The notes under the pieces: generated by a model
Database searches by the model: none
Told to the model about the DNA's origin: nothing
What the model saw: the letters and a program-made list of their open reading frames with translations, nothing else
Made by a program: the position numbers and the translations under genes
Shown here: piece after piece, positions 8,454-16,767 of the stretch
How the letters are laid out: each line of letters opens with the position of its first letter
Position numbering within the stretch: position 1 is the stretch's first letter
Assembly: GCF_030316885.1 (NCBI RefSeq)
Contig: NZ_JASZYQ010000013.1
Span: forward strand, 17,769 to 81,768
DNA from: Variovorax jilinensis
Lineage (GTDB): Bacteria; Pseudomonadota; Gammaproteobacteria; Burkholderiales; Burkholderiaceae_C
Direction: 5' to 3'
Length of the DNA: 64,000 nucleotides

Positions 8454-9467
8454 ATGTCCGAATCAACCCGCACGGGCTCCAAGGTCCTCAACCTCGCACT
8501 TCAAGGCGGCGGCGCACACGGCGCATTCACCTGGGGTGTGCTCGATGCCCTGCTCGACCAGCCTGACATCCAAATCGGCCGCGTGAGCGGCACCAGCGCC
8601 GGCGCGCTAAACGGCGCCGCGCTGGTGTCAGGGTTGGTCACCGGTGGCCGCCAGGCCGCCAAGGACAACCTTGAGCGGCTGTGGCACAAGGTCGCCGAGG
8701 TCGGCGCACCCATGACGTTCATGCTGCTGCCGCTGCGCAAGCCCGGCATGGGCGTCTGGGACGACGCCCTGCCGCTGTTGTCTCCTTACCAGACCAACCC
8801 AGTGGCGCTCGCGCCCCTGCGCCACGTCCTCGACGCGGTCGTGGACATCGAGGCATTGCGCACGCCCTCCCCCCACCCACTGTTCGTCAATGCGGTGAAT
8901 GTCCACTCCGGGCTGTCGCGGGTTTTCGGACCGCAGGACATTTCAGCCGACGCGATCCTCGCGTCAGCCTGCGCCCCGTTGATGTTTCAGGCCGTGCAGA
9001 TCGAGGGCGAGTCCTACTGGGACGGCAGTTACGCAGGCAACCCGATGCTCTGGCCCTTGTACCGTGGGGACCTCGACACCGACATCATGATGGTTGAGCT
9101 CACACCATTGCACCGCCCCGAAACGCCGACCACGGCAAAGAACATCCTGAACCGGATCAACGAGATCGCATCGATCAACGGGCTCATCTCCGAAGTTCGT
9201 GCGCTGGAGACGCTCAATCGCTCGGTGGCCGAAGCCGACATTCGGCTGCATGTGCTGAGCCTGCCGGACGCGGGAAGTGCGAGCGAGATCGAGCCCTCGA
9301 TCAAACGCACGGTTGGACCGACGCTCTTCGAGTCGCTGCGCCGCACGGGCCGGGCTGCGTGCGAAGTGTGGCTCGAGGAGAATCGCAGCCAGCTCGGTCG
9401 CCACGCCACTGTCGACCTGGAACAACGCTACCTGGCGCCGTACGCGCAACCCACAGTCCCCGCATGA
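8454..9467 (+). CDS. Patatin-like phospholipase, 337 aa
   Basis: A serine-aspartate dyad lipid hydrolase of the patatin/RssA type. The oxyanion loop 'LQGGGAHGAFTWGVLDALL' is at about residues 13-31, the nucleophile elbow 'VSGTSAGALNGAAL' (GxSxG) at about 44-57, and the catalytic Asp in 'YWDGSYAGNPML' (DG[GA]-type motif) near residue 188. The frame is open further upstream, but homology-like sequence starts at the ATG at 8454 ('MSESTRTGSKVLNLAL'), which I take as the start. No signal peptide, so it is probably cytoplasmic. It may act on phospholipids or storage-polymer-associated lipids; the substrate is not known. Confidence 0.87.
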   Translation: MSESTRTGSKVLNLALQGGGAHGAFTWGVLDALLDQPDIQIGRVSGTSAGALNGAALVSGLVTGGRQAAKDNLERLWHKVAEVGAPMTFMLLPLRKPGMGVWDDALPLLSPYQTNPVALAPLRHVLDAVVDIEALRTPSPHPLFVNAVNVHSGLSRVFGPQDISADAILASACAPLMFQAVQIEGESYWDGSYAGNPMLWPLYRGDLDTDIMMVELTPLHRPETPTTAKNILNRINEIASINGLISEVRALETLNRSVAEADIRLHVLSLPDAGSASEIEPSIKRTVGPTLFESLRRTGRAACEVWLEENRSQLGRHATVDLEQRYLAPYAQPTVPA

Positions 9468-9903
9468 AGACCCGACGGTCGGTACAGCTCGCCTTGGCGA
9501 CCGTTGCGTCGGCGGCGCCCGTTCGCCCCGCCAAGAAAGGGAGGAGAACGGCGAACGCCTCGATCTCGCTTCGCCGGCCGCTGTTGGTCGACTATGAGGT
9601 TTGGATGGCTTGGACCGCGCGGGAACTGGCAGAGCCTCAGAAGCGAAAGCCGCCAGGTGCGAATCGCGCCGTTTAACATCCATTGACATCGCAAGCGCAT
9701 CGCGCCGCTGCGAGCATGGTTGATGTTGCTCACACTCGATATCGTGTGTGTGAGGATCTCAACGATCGCTGCAGCCCGCGCCACGCGTGGTCTACGCACT
9801 GCGAGCCGACTAGGGCAGCGACGACGTCATCAACTTGCGCACTTCACCGACAGCGCTAGGAAAGCGAGCATGCCAAGGTTCGTCGACATCCTCGGAGATC
9901 GCG
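9468..9903. other. 435-base gap with a CGATATCG-centred palindrome
   Basis: No gene recognised. CACACTCGATATCGTGTGTG (9731-9750) is an imperfect palindrome centred on the perfect CGATATCG, about 155 bases before the DUF4142 gene. It may be an operator. A TTGACA-like word occurs near 9683. Confidence 0.4.
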
Positions 9904-10428
9904 ATGGCTTTTCGTTCCATGATCGGTGCACTGCTTGCATCGGCTGCTATTGCCTTGTCGTTTTGGGCTGTTGCGCCAGCCAGCGCGACACCCGATCGCT
10001 TGGACAAGGCCGATGCCGACCTGCTCGTGGCCATAGATGCAGCCAATCGTGCAGAGATTGCATCGGGAACACTCGCACTCGAGAAATCCGGGAACACGGA
10101 ACTCAAGGAGCTCGCGGACGCCATGATTGCGGATCACACCAAGGCCGGGATCGAAATCAAAAAACTTGCGGTCGCGCGCAACTTCAAGTTTCCCGCGGAC
10201 GCGAAGGCTGAGAGGGACAGCCCATGGCCGGAGCTGGCGGGTGTCGAATCGAAAGGTTTCGATCAAGTGTTTGTCCGAGCCGCGATCGCACACCATGTAG
10301 TCGCAGAGCAACTTCTGAAAAGGACGCAGATGAGCGCGCAGGATGTTGAGCTGAGGGAGCTTGCAGCCCGCATGCTCCCGGTGGCGCAAGGCCACCTTCA
10401 GAGCGCCCGACGACTGACGCCGAGATGA
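9904..10428 (+). CDS. DUF4142 domain-containing exported protein, 174 aa
   Basis: A signal peptide (about residues 1-29, cleaved after 'APASA') precedes a helical, ferritin-like DUF4142 domain: 'DADLLVAIDAANRAEIASGTLALEKSGN' split by short loops, 'LKELADAMIADHTKAG' and near the end 'LRELAARMLPVAQGHLQSAR'. These proteins are periplasmic, of unknown function, and often associated with envelope stress or acid tolerance. The start at 9904 has a GGAGAT ribosome binding site immediately upstream and begins the signal peptide; the longer open frame adds nothing recognisable. Length is normal. Confidence 0.82.
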   Translation: MAFRSMIGALLASAAIALSFWAVAPASATPDRLDKADADLLVAIDAANRAEIASGTLALEKSGNTELKELADAMIADHTKAGIEIKKLAVARNFKFPADAKAERDSPWPELAGVESKGFDQVFVRAAIAHHVVAEQLLKRTQMSAQDVELRELAARMLPVAQGHLQSARRLTPR

Positions 10429-10730
10429 TGCCCGTGCGGGGGCCTCGCGGCTGAGGACCCCGCGATGCGAGCAGTTCCGCGCGGACGAAAGACAGGTCCG
10501 CGTTGTCGGACCGACGCGTACATTTTTCGCCCGCATCGCATCGTCGGCTCCACTAGGCACACGGAAGTCACAGCACACATGCGGGAAATCCCCGCTCCCT
10601 CGCGCACCCAGCACACGTCCAATGACAGCAAGGGACGAGAGAGAGTCATCGTGAGATTCAGACTCGCGACCGGCACGCAACAGAATGGGCGCGGTGCTCG
10701 GATGTGGAATGGTCCTTGCAGGAGGAGGCC
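10429..10730. other. 300-base gap
   Basis: No gene recognised. A GGAGGAGG ribosome binding site at 10721-10728 closes the gap and serves the following small gene. Confidence 0.4.
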
Positions 10731-11018
10731 ATGCTGACGACAGACCAGAAAGAGGCGATTCTTCTGCGCGCCGGAGTTTCCGTCCCGCCGTTTCCGCGAA
10801 CTGGCACGATCACCGCGGAACGGGTGCACGAGGCCGAGCAGGAGGTGCTTCGCACGTCAAAAGAGGTGGCATCGACGCGTGCTTCGCAGATCGAGCAATG
10901 GGCGCAGCAGGTCGAGGACCTGTACGTGGCCTATGTCGCGCACCGCGCCGCCAAGAGCCTGCACGACGACCAGGCGGCGCGCACCTCTTCGGCCGGGGAA
11001 AATTGGACGAGACGTTGA
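10731..11018 (+). CDS. Hypothetical protein, 95 aa
   Basis: I do not recognise this protein. The ATG at 10731 sits two bases after a near-consensus GGAGGAGG, a strong although close ribosome binding site. The sequence begins 'MLTTDQKEAILLRAG' and continues as a predicted helical protein ('VHEAEQEVLRTSKEVASTRASQ' shows heptad-like spacing, split by a Thr). No signal peptide or membrane segment. Codon use and charge pattern are those of a real gene, but nothing around it suggests a function. Confidence 0.5.
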   Translation: MLTTDQKEAILLRAGVSVPPFPRTGTITAERVHEAEQEVLRTSKEVASTRASQIEQWAQQVEDLYVAYVAHRAAKSLHDDQAARTSSAGENWTRR

Positions 11019-11338
11019 GTCGCCATGCCGTTGCGGCCATTCAATGAATGGCAGACGTTTCCCCCGTCCGATCCTATGGCCGCAGGACCTTGTCGGATCA
11101 TCAGCGGGATGAGCACGCGGCTGGCGATGATCGATGAATGCCGCACTGGTCACCGCAGCCAAAACGCCGCGATCCTGATCTCTCAATTTGAGCTTCTAGC
11201 GGCTCGCCGAGTCGCGATTGCGGCTCTGAGCTGGCGGCGGGCAACCCCGTCTCGTGCCGACCCGTGGAGTGACGACCTGCTGCCATGGGTGTGCGTGGGC
11301 GCACAGGCCTCGCGGGCCGCCTTGCCCGCCATCGACCC
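11019..11338. other. 320-base gap; doubtful plus-strand frame at 11025-11405
   Basis: A 126-codon plus-strand frame (11025-11405) starts here and runs 67 bases into the convergent rep gene. It has no ribosome binding site or recognisable feature, so I do not list it as a gene. Confidence 0.4.
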
Positions 11339-12679
11339 CTACGTCGGAGAGGCAGCTACTTCGAGCAACTGCTTGTCGGTGGGCTTGTTCCAGTCGGGGC
11401 CGTAGGCTCCTTGGGCGTAGTAGCTCACCATTTCATGGCGGACCATGGGATGGGTCCACCCTTTGCCTGCCAGCCGCTGTATGACCGCGGGGTGGGCCTT
11501 GCGAAGGCGCAAGTCCTCTTGAAGTCCCAGCACGAGCTCCGCCTGCTGGTCTGGCGGCAGGGCTGCGACCTCGGCGACGAGTGCTTCGATGCGCGCGGAA
11601 AGCCATTTTTTCTCCCATTGCACCAGGCGGTCACTCGGAGCAATAGGCGCGATCTCGGCTTCCTTCACTGGAGCCGCTTTCTCCAGTGCCTCTTCTTGGG
11701 CTGCGAGATGGCCCGGCAGCACGCTCTTCAGGTACCGCAGCGGATCGCGAAGGGGTTCGGGGAAGGCGCTCGCGGCGCGCTTCTCCACCGCTTCGAGCGC
11801 GGTCGCCACCGCGGCCTCGCCGAACTCGTCGATCAGGCGCTCGATGCGCGCGGCGTCGATCCCCAGGCGTTCCGCCCCGGCGAGCAGTGCGACATCGACA
11901 GGCTCGGTCGCCGAGCGCTGTTGCAGCGAGAGCACGCGCTGCGGCTTCTTCCGCACTGTGAACTGCAAGTCGGAAACGAAGCGCCCCGCCTTGAACTCGA
12001 GCATCTCGATCTCGATGTCGGCCACCGCGTTGATCTCCGCTAGCGCGGGCTTGAGCGTGTCGCGCTTGAAGATGCGGTATTCAAGCCGCTGGAGTCGTTC
12101 GTCGTCGGGCCGTCCTAGCAGCACGGGGCGCCACCAGGTCCAGGGCTTGCGGGCAGTCTGGCCCACGCCGAGGTAGCGCGAGCAGATCTCGTACAGCGCG
12201 ACGGCGGGGTGCGAGCCCAGTTGCGAGATGACCTCGAGCGACAGCTTTGCGAAAATCTCGGGATCAAGGAGCTCATTGCGCATGTTCACTGCGTACGACC
12301 ATTCGACCCAGATTTGCCCACGCTCCTTGGTCAGACGGGCATGAGAGAGCATGCCGCAGACATCCCAGGTCTGCCACTCACCGGCCGTGGGCGACTGCCA
12401 CTCGACCAGCGTGGTGATCATCGACCGCAGATGCGTCTTGATGATCTTCATGTCGCCGCTGTTGTAGTCGAGACCCTTGACGATGTCGGTCAGCGCCGCC
12501 CTGAAGGTCTCGTGTTCCAACCCCTGATTCTGGGCAATGTGCAGCAGCACATTCCAGGTCCGCCGCCCGAGTGCGGTGATCTTGCTGTTCTGGGGAACGA
12601 GCGCCAGCGAGAAGACGGGCTTGAGCAACGGCGCACCTCGCCCGGAGGCGGAGGAGTCTCGATTTTCTGCGGAAGCCAT
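11339..12679 (-). CDS. Rep_3-family plasmid replication initiator, 446 aa
   Basis: The initiator that binds iterons and opens the origin. The first half shows the tandem winged-helix layout of Rep_3 proteins: 'SLALVPQNSKITALGRRTWNVLLHIAQNQG' in pieces at about 24-53, 'LRSMITTLVEWQ', then 'SLEVISQLGSHPAVALYEICSRYLG' and 'YRIFKRDTLKPALAEINAVAD' with 'IEMLEFKAGR' (about 150-250), matching the WH2 core 'F-K-x-x-x-L-x-x-A-x-x-E-I-N'. The last 190 residues are an Ala/Glu-rich extension ending in a 'WTHPMVRHEMVSYYAQ' segment, as in large broad-host betaproteobacterial Reps. It reads away from the iterons, which lie just upstream, and a 7+7 inverted repeat lies in front of its start. Confidence 0.88.
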   Translation of the reverse strand: MASAENRDSSASGRGAPLLKPVFSLALVPQNSKITALGRRTWNVLLHIAQNQGLEHETFRAALTDIVKGLDYNSGDMKIIKTHLRSMITTLVEWQSPTAGEWQTWDVCGMLSHARLTKERGQIWVEWSYAVNMRNELLDPEIFAKLSLEVISQLGSHPAVALYEICSRYLGVGQTARKPWTWWRPVLLGRPDDERLQRLEYRIFKRDTLKPALAEINAVADIEIEMLEFKAGRFVSDLQFTVRKKPQRVLSLQQRSATEPVDVALLAGAERLGIDAARIERLIDEFGEAAVATALEAVEKRAASAFPEPLRDPLRYLKSVLPGHLAAQEEALEKAAPVKEAEIAPIAPSDRLVQWEKKWLSARIEALVAEVAALPPDQQAELVLGLQEDLRLRKAHPAVIQRLAGKGWTHPMVRHEMVSYYAQGAYGPDWNKPTDKQLLEVAASPT

Positions 12680-12694
12680 GGGTCGATCGTAGCC

Positions 12695-12710
12695 CAGTTC
12701 ATGTGAACTG
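12695..12710. promoter_or_regulatory. Inverted repeat upstream of rep, likely autoregulatory operator
   Basis: CAGTTCA (12695-12701) and TGAACTG (12704-12710) form a perfect inverted repeat with a 2-base centre, 16 bases upstream of the rep start. A related GATTCACGTGAG follows at 12713-12724. Rep_3 initiators commonly bind inverted repeats at their own promoter as dimers; that role is inferred. Confidence 0.6.
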
Positions 12711-12749
12711 GCGATTCACGTGAGGTGCGCAGACTGGCGACGCCGACAT

Positions 12750-12986
12750 CGACTGTAAAAGCTCCATTCAGCAGGTATGCGCCCGCCACCTAATAGCCTT
12801 CGGGGTCACCGGAAAAGCTCCACGTCGGCGGCTTTTCGGTGATCTCTGACCGCCACGGGCACCGCTTTAGGCAACCTTGAGGCGCTCACCGTGTCCACTC
12901 CGGCCCGGAACCGGAAAACCTCCACCCGTTACTGAATCCACTCAGCAGTCCACTGTAAACACTCCGGAGTCCACTGAAAAAGCTCC
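12750..12986. repeat. Iteron array of the replication origin
   Basis: Direct repeats with consensus NNACYGNAAANNCTCC: 12750-12765 CGACTGTAAAAGCTCC, 12806-12821 TCACCGGAAAAGCTCC, 12908-12923 GAACCGGAAAACCTCC, 12929-12944 (degenerate), 12950-12965 CCACTGTAAACACTCC and 12971-12986 CCACTGAAAAAGCTCC. The last four start exactly 21 bases apart, two helical turns. A partial copy is at 12886-12901, and an inverted copy at 12827-12842 makes a stem with the 12806 copy. Placement between rep and an A+T-rich segment is that of an iteron-type oriV. Confidence 0.85.
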
Positions 12987-13060
12987 AAATACCTCTATAA
13001 CTTGTTGATTCTAAATGACTTTTGTTGCGCAAAGTATTAAAGGGGTTGAAGGGATTGGAC
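12987..13060. other. A+T-rich segment, candidate DNA unwinding element
   Basis: Directly after the last iteron the sequence turns A+T-rich in an otherwise 65%-GC-like region, with ATACCTCTATAACTTGTTG and TAAATGACTTTTG. It also holds the palindrome TTGCGCAA at 13025-13032, repeated within TTTGCGCAAA at 13138-13147 upstream of parA. The unwinding role is inferred from position. Confidence 0.6.
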
Positions 13061-13196
13061 CTCTTAAAAACCCGCGGGAAGGGCTGATGGAGACTTTTCA
13101 GGAAATCAAGAGGAAAGTTTGGACGAAACTTGGATTGTTTGCGCAAAACACGTCCAACACGCACAATCAGCGCATCGATCACTAACTGGTTCACCG

Positions 13197-14441
13197 ATGG
13201 AAATTCGACCGCTCATTACCTTGGCTGGGGTTCACCAACAGGCTGCCGACGCCGCGGCTATGCTGTCCAGCATCCGGTCCGCGATGCTGGCACCGATGGT
13301 GCGCAAGGCAGCACCGGTCTTCAGCGCCGACCAGGTCGCTACGCTTTGCGAGGCCACGTCGCGTGGGTCGTTCGCGCACCGTGTGACCAGTCGCAAGGAT
13401 ATGCCGTCTGGGACCTTGGTGTCTAACGGCCGCAAGCGGGTCTTCACCCTGGGGGAGACGCGCGAGTGGGTGCGGGACTACCGCAAGGACATGCTCAGGC
13501 CCGAGGGGGCAGAGGCAATCACCATCTCGATCGCGAACTTCAAAGGGGGGACGACCAAGACCACGACGGCCATGACACTGGCACAAGGCCTCACGCTGCT
13601 CGGCCACCGGGTGTTGGTGATCGACACCGATCCCCAGGCCTCGCTGACCACACTCTTCGGCATCCTGCCAGATGTCGAGATCGCGGGCCAGGACACCATC
13701 ATGTCGCTCGCTGACGGTTCTCAGACCTCAGTACGGCCCATGATCCGCTCCACTTACTGGGACGGGCTCGATCTGGTCCCTGCCGCGAGCTCGTTGTTCG
13801 ACGCCGAGTTCATGCTGCCGTCGCGTCAGGGAAAGGAAGGCGTGTCGGGCTTTCAGTTCTATAAGGTGCTGGACCTGGGCATTGACGACGTGCGCGCCGA
13901 CTACGACGTCATCATCATCGACAGCCCCCCTGCCCTCTCCTATCTGACGATCAACGCGTTGATGGCCGCGAACGGCATCATCATGCCCTTGCCGCCCGAG
14001 ACGCTGGACTTCGCGTCCTCTACGCAGTTTTGGTCACTTTTCTCAGATTTGACCGAGACGATGCTGGAGGGCCGGGGCCAGACCAAGAACTTCGATTTCA
14101 TCAATATTCTGCTGTCACGCGTTCCGCCGAAGGCGGGGCGCGGCGCGTCGACAACGGCGGATGCGGTGAGGGAATGGATCGCAGCCACATATAAAGAGAA
14201 GGTGCTCCCCCTCGAGATTCCGCGCACCTCCATTGCGTCACAGAAGTCGTCCGGATTCGGAACCGTCTACGACAGCGAGCCGGGTGACGCGAAGGACAAG
14301 ACGTACAAGCGGGCGCGCGACGCCTATGACCTCTTTGTGCAGCACATCGAAGTTTCCGTACGCAATGCATGGGCTCGGCAGTTGGCCGTGCCCGCCGGGG
14401 GGTGGTACGGTACCACCCTACCCAACACGCTCGCGTCGTGA
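13197..14441 (+). CDS. parA: ParA-family partition ATPase, 414 aa
   Basis: A Walker-type ATPase that drives plasmid segregation with ParB and parS. The deviant Walker A motif 'FKGGTTKTTTAMTLAQG' is at about residues 110-126, 'VLVIDTDPQASLTTLFG' (A' region) at about 138-154 and 'YDVIIIDSPPALSYLTINAL' (Walker B) further on. The N-terminal 100 residues contain a helix-turn-helix-like region ('FSADQVATLCEATSRGSF'), making this a type Ia ParA that also represses its own promoter. I start at the ATG at 13197; an upstream in-frame start at 13119 would add 26 residues without family likeness. The first parS copy lies inside the 3' end of the gene. Confidence 0.92.
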   Translation: MEIRPLITLAGVHQQAADAAAMLSSIRSAMLAPMVRKAAPVFSADQVATLCEATSRGSFAHRVTSRKDMPSGTLVSNGRKRVFTLGETREWVRDYRKDMLRPEGAEAITISIANFKGGTTKTTTAMTLAQGLTLLGHRVLVIDTDPQASLTTLFGILPDVEIAGQDTIMSLADGSQTSVRPMIRSTYWDGLDLVPAASSLFDAEFMLPSRQGKEGVSGFQFYKVLDLGIDDVRADYDVIIIDSPPALSYLTINALMAANGIIMPLPPETLDFASSTQFWSLFSDLTETMLEGRGQTKNFDFINILLSRVPPKAGRGASTTADAVREWIAATYKEKVLPLEIPRTSIASQKSSGFGTVYDSEPGDAKDKTYKRARDAYDLFVQHIEVSVRNAWARQLAVPAGGWYGTTLPNTLAS

Positions 14442-14696
14442 GCGTCGGTGGCATGCCCGGTCTGGGGGGTGGTACCGTACCATCCTGGCGCATACTTCTC
14501 GGGAGCGCTCTGGGGAATCGTTGCCGAATGCGCAAATGTGCCCCGGATCGGCGGGCGCGTTGGCGGTCTAGAAAGCAGGGGTGGTACGGTACCACCCCGA
14601 ACCAGTTTTCCAGGGAACGGCGCGTTTTGAGGACTGAGAAAACCATTCCTGCATCGTTTCGGGCGCTCGATAGCAGCCGGGTGGTACCGTACCACC
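14401..14696. repeat. Four copies of a 17-bp palindrome, candidate parS cluster
   Basis: GGTGGTACGGTACCACC occurs at 14401-14417 and 14580-14596. Its reverse form GGTGGTACCGTACCACC is at 14680-14696, and a copy with one change is at 14468-14484. Each is a perfect or near-perfect palindrome around a single central base. They lie between parA and parB, with the first copy inside parA, exactly where type Ia systems keep their centromere. The remaining sequence of 14442-14766 has no gene. Confidence 0.88.
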
Positions 14697-14766
14697 CCCA
14701 CGGGATCCGTCGCCGCCCTCACTTCGCAAACCGAATTCATGACAAAGACAGTCTGAGAGGAAAGCA

Positions 14767-15963
14767 ATGGCCAACAAGAACCTGATTAAGCGTGCGTTCA
14801 GCGTGACTGCGAACCTACCACCCGCGCCCTCGTCCACCTCGCCAGATCCCACCGCCGCCGGGGCGAACAACGCTGCGCCTCCGAAGTCGAGCGCCGTTGT
14901 CGACTCAGAACTAGTGGCGGGCGAGGGCACTCCCGTTGCGCCAGGTGGTCATGCCGATCGAGCCGGCCGCTCGCCGGTCCAGCCAGCGTCGGCTTGGGTG
15001 GCGCCGCCGGTGGGCCCGGCCGCCGTCAAGCCGCCCGGAACACCGAAAACTGCGCCCGGCTCCCTACTGGCATTCATGGCGAGCCAGTCTGATGTGCACA
15101 AGGAAGCGATAGCGCTTCGCGAGCGCCTTGCCACCTTTGAGGGCGCAAAGGTGACGCGCCATCTCGATCCCAGGACGATCCGTCCCTCAAACTGGGCCAA
15201 TCGTGATCCGGCGCATTTCGAGACCGCGGGATTCCGTCAGTTGAAGGAAGAGATTGGGGGCGCTGGCGGAAACGTCCAGCCAATCAAGGTACGGCCAATT
15301 GCGACCCCTGGGGCTCAGGATCCGCAGTTTGAGGTTGTGTTTGGACATCGCCGTCATCGTGCGTGTCTCGAGCTCGGCTTGCCAGTTCTTGCCATGATCG
15401 AACCCGGCCTCAACGACACGCAGCTGTTCGTGGAAATGGAGCGGGAGAACCGGGGCCGCGAGGACCTGTCCGCCTGGGAGCAGGGCGTCATGTACCTACG
15501 CGCCTTGGAGCAAGGCCTCTTCCCCTCGGCCAAACAAATGGCCGCAGCCATCGACGGCGATCCGAGCAACATTGGCAAGGCCATGGCGCTCGCGAGGCTG
15601 CCAGGGGAGGTGGTCAGCGCGTTCGGATCACCTTTGAACCTGCAGTTCCGATGGGCGAGTTTCCTAAGGGATGCGCACCAACGCGATCCGGAACGGCTGC
15701 TGCAGTCGGCGCGGGAGGTGTCGGCGCGGCAGCCCAGGCCCAAACCGGCCGAGGTCTTCGCGGCGCTCACCGGAGCGCGGAAAGCGGCTCGCGCCGCCTT
15801 GACGCCATCCGAATGGAAGGACGAGCAGGGCGAGCGCGTGGCTACTCTGTCTTTCGACCGAAAGGGGAGGGCGACGGTGGCTTTCGACCACCCAATGGAC
15901 GAGTCCCAGCGTCGCCGCCTGACCAAACTGATTGAAGGATTTGTCGCTCGCAAGGGTCCCTGA
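14767..15963 (+). CDS. parB: ParB-family centromere-binding protein, 398 aa
   Basis: The partner of ParA. The N-terminal 95 residues are Ala/Pro-rich and flexible, as is usual for the ParA-interacting end. The ParB/CTPase-like core follows: 'PSNWANRDPAHFETAGFRQL', 'EVVFGHRRHRACLELGLPV' (the GxRR box, about residues 189-207), 'ERENRGREDLSAWEQG' and a helix-turn-helix, 'SAKQMAAAIDGDPSNIGKAMAL'. The start at 14767 has a GAGAGGAAAG ribosome binding site. It lies just after the four 17-bp palindromes, which are its expected binding sites. Slightly longer than typical plasmid ParBs because of the N-terminal extension. Confidence 0.9.
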   Translation: MANKNLIKRAFSVTANLPPAPSSTSPDPTAAGANNAAPPKSSAVVDSELVAGEGTPVAPGGHADRAGRSPVQPASAWVAPPVGPAAVKPPGTPKTAPGSLLAFMASQSDVHKEAIALRERLATFEGAKVTRHLDPRTIRPSNWANRDPAHFETAGFRQLKEEIGGAGGNVQPIKVRPIATPGAQDPQFEVVFGHRRHRACLELGLPVLAMIEPGLNDTQLFVEMERENRGREDLSAWEQGVMYLRALEQGLFPSAKQMAAAIDGDPSNIGKAMALARLPGEVVSAFGSPLNLQFRWASFLRDAHQRDPERLLQSAREVSARQPRPKPAEVFAALTGARKAARAALTPSEWKDEQGERVATLSFDRKGRATVAFDHPMDESQRRRLTKLIEGFVARKGP

Positions 15964-16431
15964 AGTTAGCGACAACTAACATAATCCGAAAATCTAGCCG
16001 CCTGCGCCGCTTCGCATCAAGTGCTTATGTGCCTCAGAGGGACGCCATGGCGGCCGGTGTTCGTCGCCAACGGGTCGAGCGAACAGACCTGCGGCGCACG
16101 CTCACATGAACGTGATGGAACCGCGAGGCGTCGCCTTTCCAACACCAGTGGACTCGCGGGGCTACTGGGCATCAGTCATTCGTGAGTTCACAAGGCTTTG
16201 ACCGCGACGCGGCACGGGGATCGGATAGAAGGGTGTCCTGACCCAGATGGAACGCGCGATAGCTGTGGGCCTTGCCGGTAGTTCGTGGCAGCCCAATTGA
16301 AAGAAGTAAGCAGAAACTTCCTATTGAATTGTCGTTGGCCAGAAGGTCGGCAAAGGTGGCCTAAGTGAGCTTGAAGCTTGACTGGGACTTCTGAAAAAAG
16401 TCCAATCCTGACAATCACTTAAGAAGGGGAG
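15964..16431. other. 470-base gap after parB
   Basis: No gene seen. GTTAG (15965-15969) and CTAAC (15976-15980) form a short inverted repeat directly after the parB stop. The last 130 bases are comparatively A+T-rich and probably hold the promoter for the following small gene and recombinase. Confidence 0.4.
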
Positions 16432-16767
16432 ATGAAAAAACCGCGGCCTGTGCATGGCAAAATGGCATGGATGATTACTAAAATCGCAGATCCGATGTTG
16501 AAGTGTCCGCGTTCTAATCGCTCCGTCATGGCCCCGAACCCCCTCTCTGCGCAGGTCAGTGCACTAGATGATGAAGCGCTGGCCCACCAGGCCACGGTCT
16601 GGCGCAGCCGCGCGGCGCAGGGCGATCGATCTGCATTTGGCATCGCCCACGCGCTGGAGGTGGAGCAGCGTCGCCGGGTCCGTGAGACTGAGCGTCAAGC
16701 TTTGCCCGAGGTGCCGCGCGCTGCCCGTCCATGGTGGAAATTCTGGGACAACCAGGCGAAGGGATGA
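16432..16767 (+). CDS. Small hypothetical protein coupled to the recombinase
   Basis: The frame ends in an ATGA overlap with the recombinase gene (16764-16767), so the two are translationally coupled. The convincing part begins at the ATG at 16528 ('MAPNPLSAQVSALDDEAL'), giving 79 aa: a helical protein with 'LAHQATVWRSRAAQGDRSAFG' followed by 'IAHALEVEQRRRVRE' and a Trp-rich end 'PWWKFWDN'. The earlier ATG at 16432 has AAGGGG almost touching it and adds 32 residues of unlikely composition. It may be a recombinase accessory protein, by position only. Confidence 0.6.
   Translation: MKKPRPVHGKMAWMITKIADPMLKCPRSNRSVMAPNPLSAQVSALDDEALAHQATVWRSRAAQGDRSAFGIAHALEVEQRRRVRETERQALPEVPRAARPWWKFWDNQAKG

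Noticed and set aside
11025..11405. Plus-strand frame converging on rep
   Set aside because: No ribosome binding site, no recognisable features, and it overlaps the rep gene by 67 bases.
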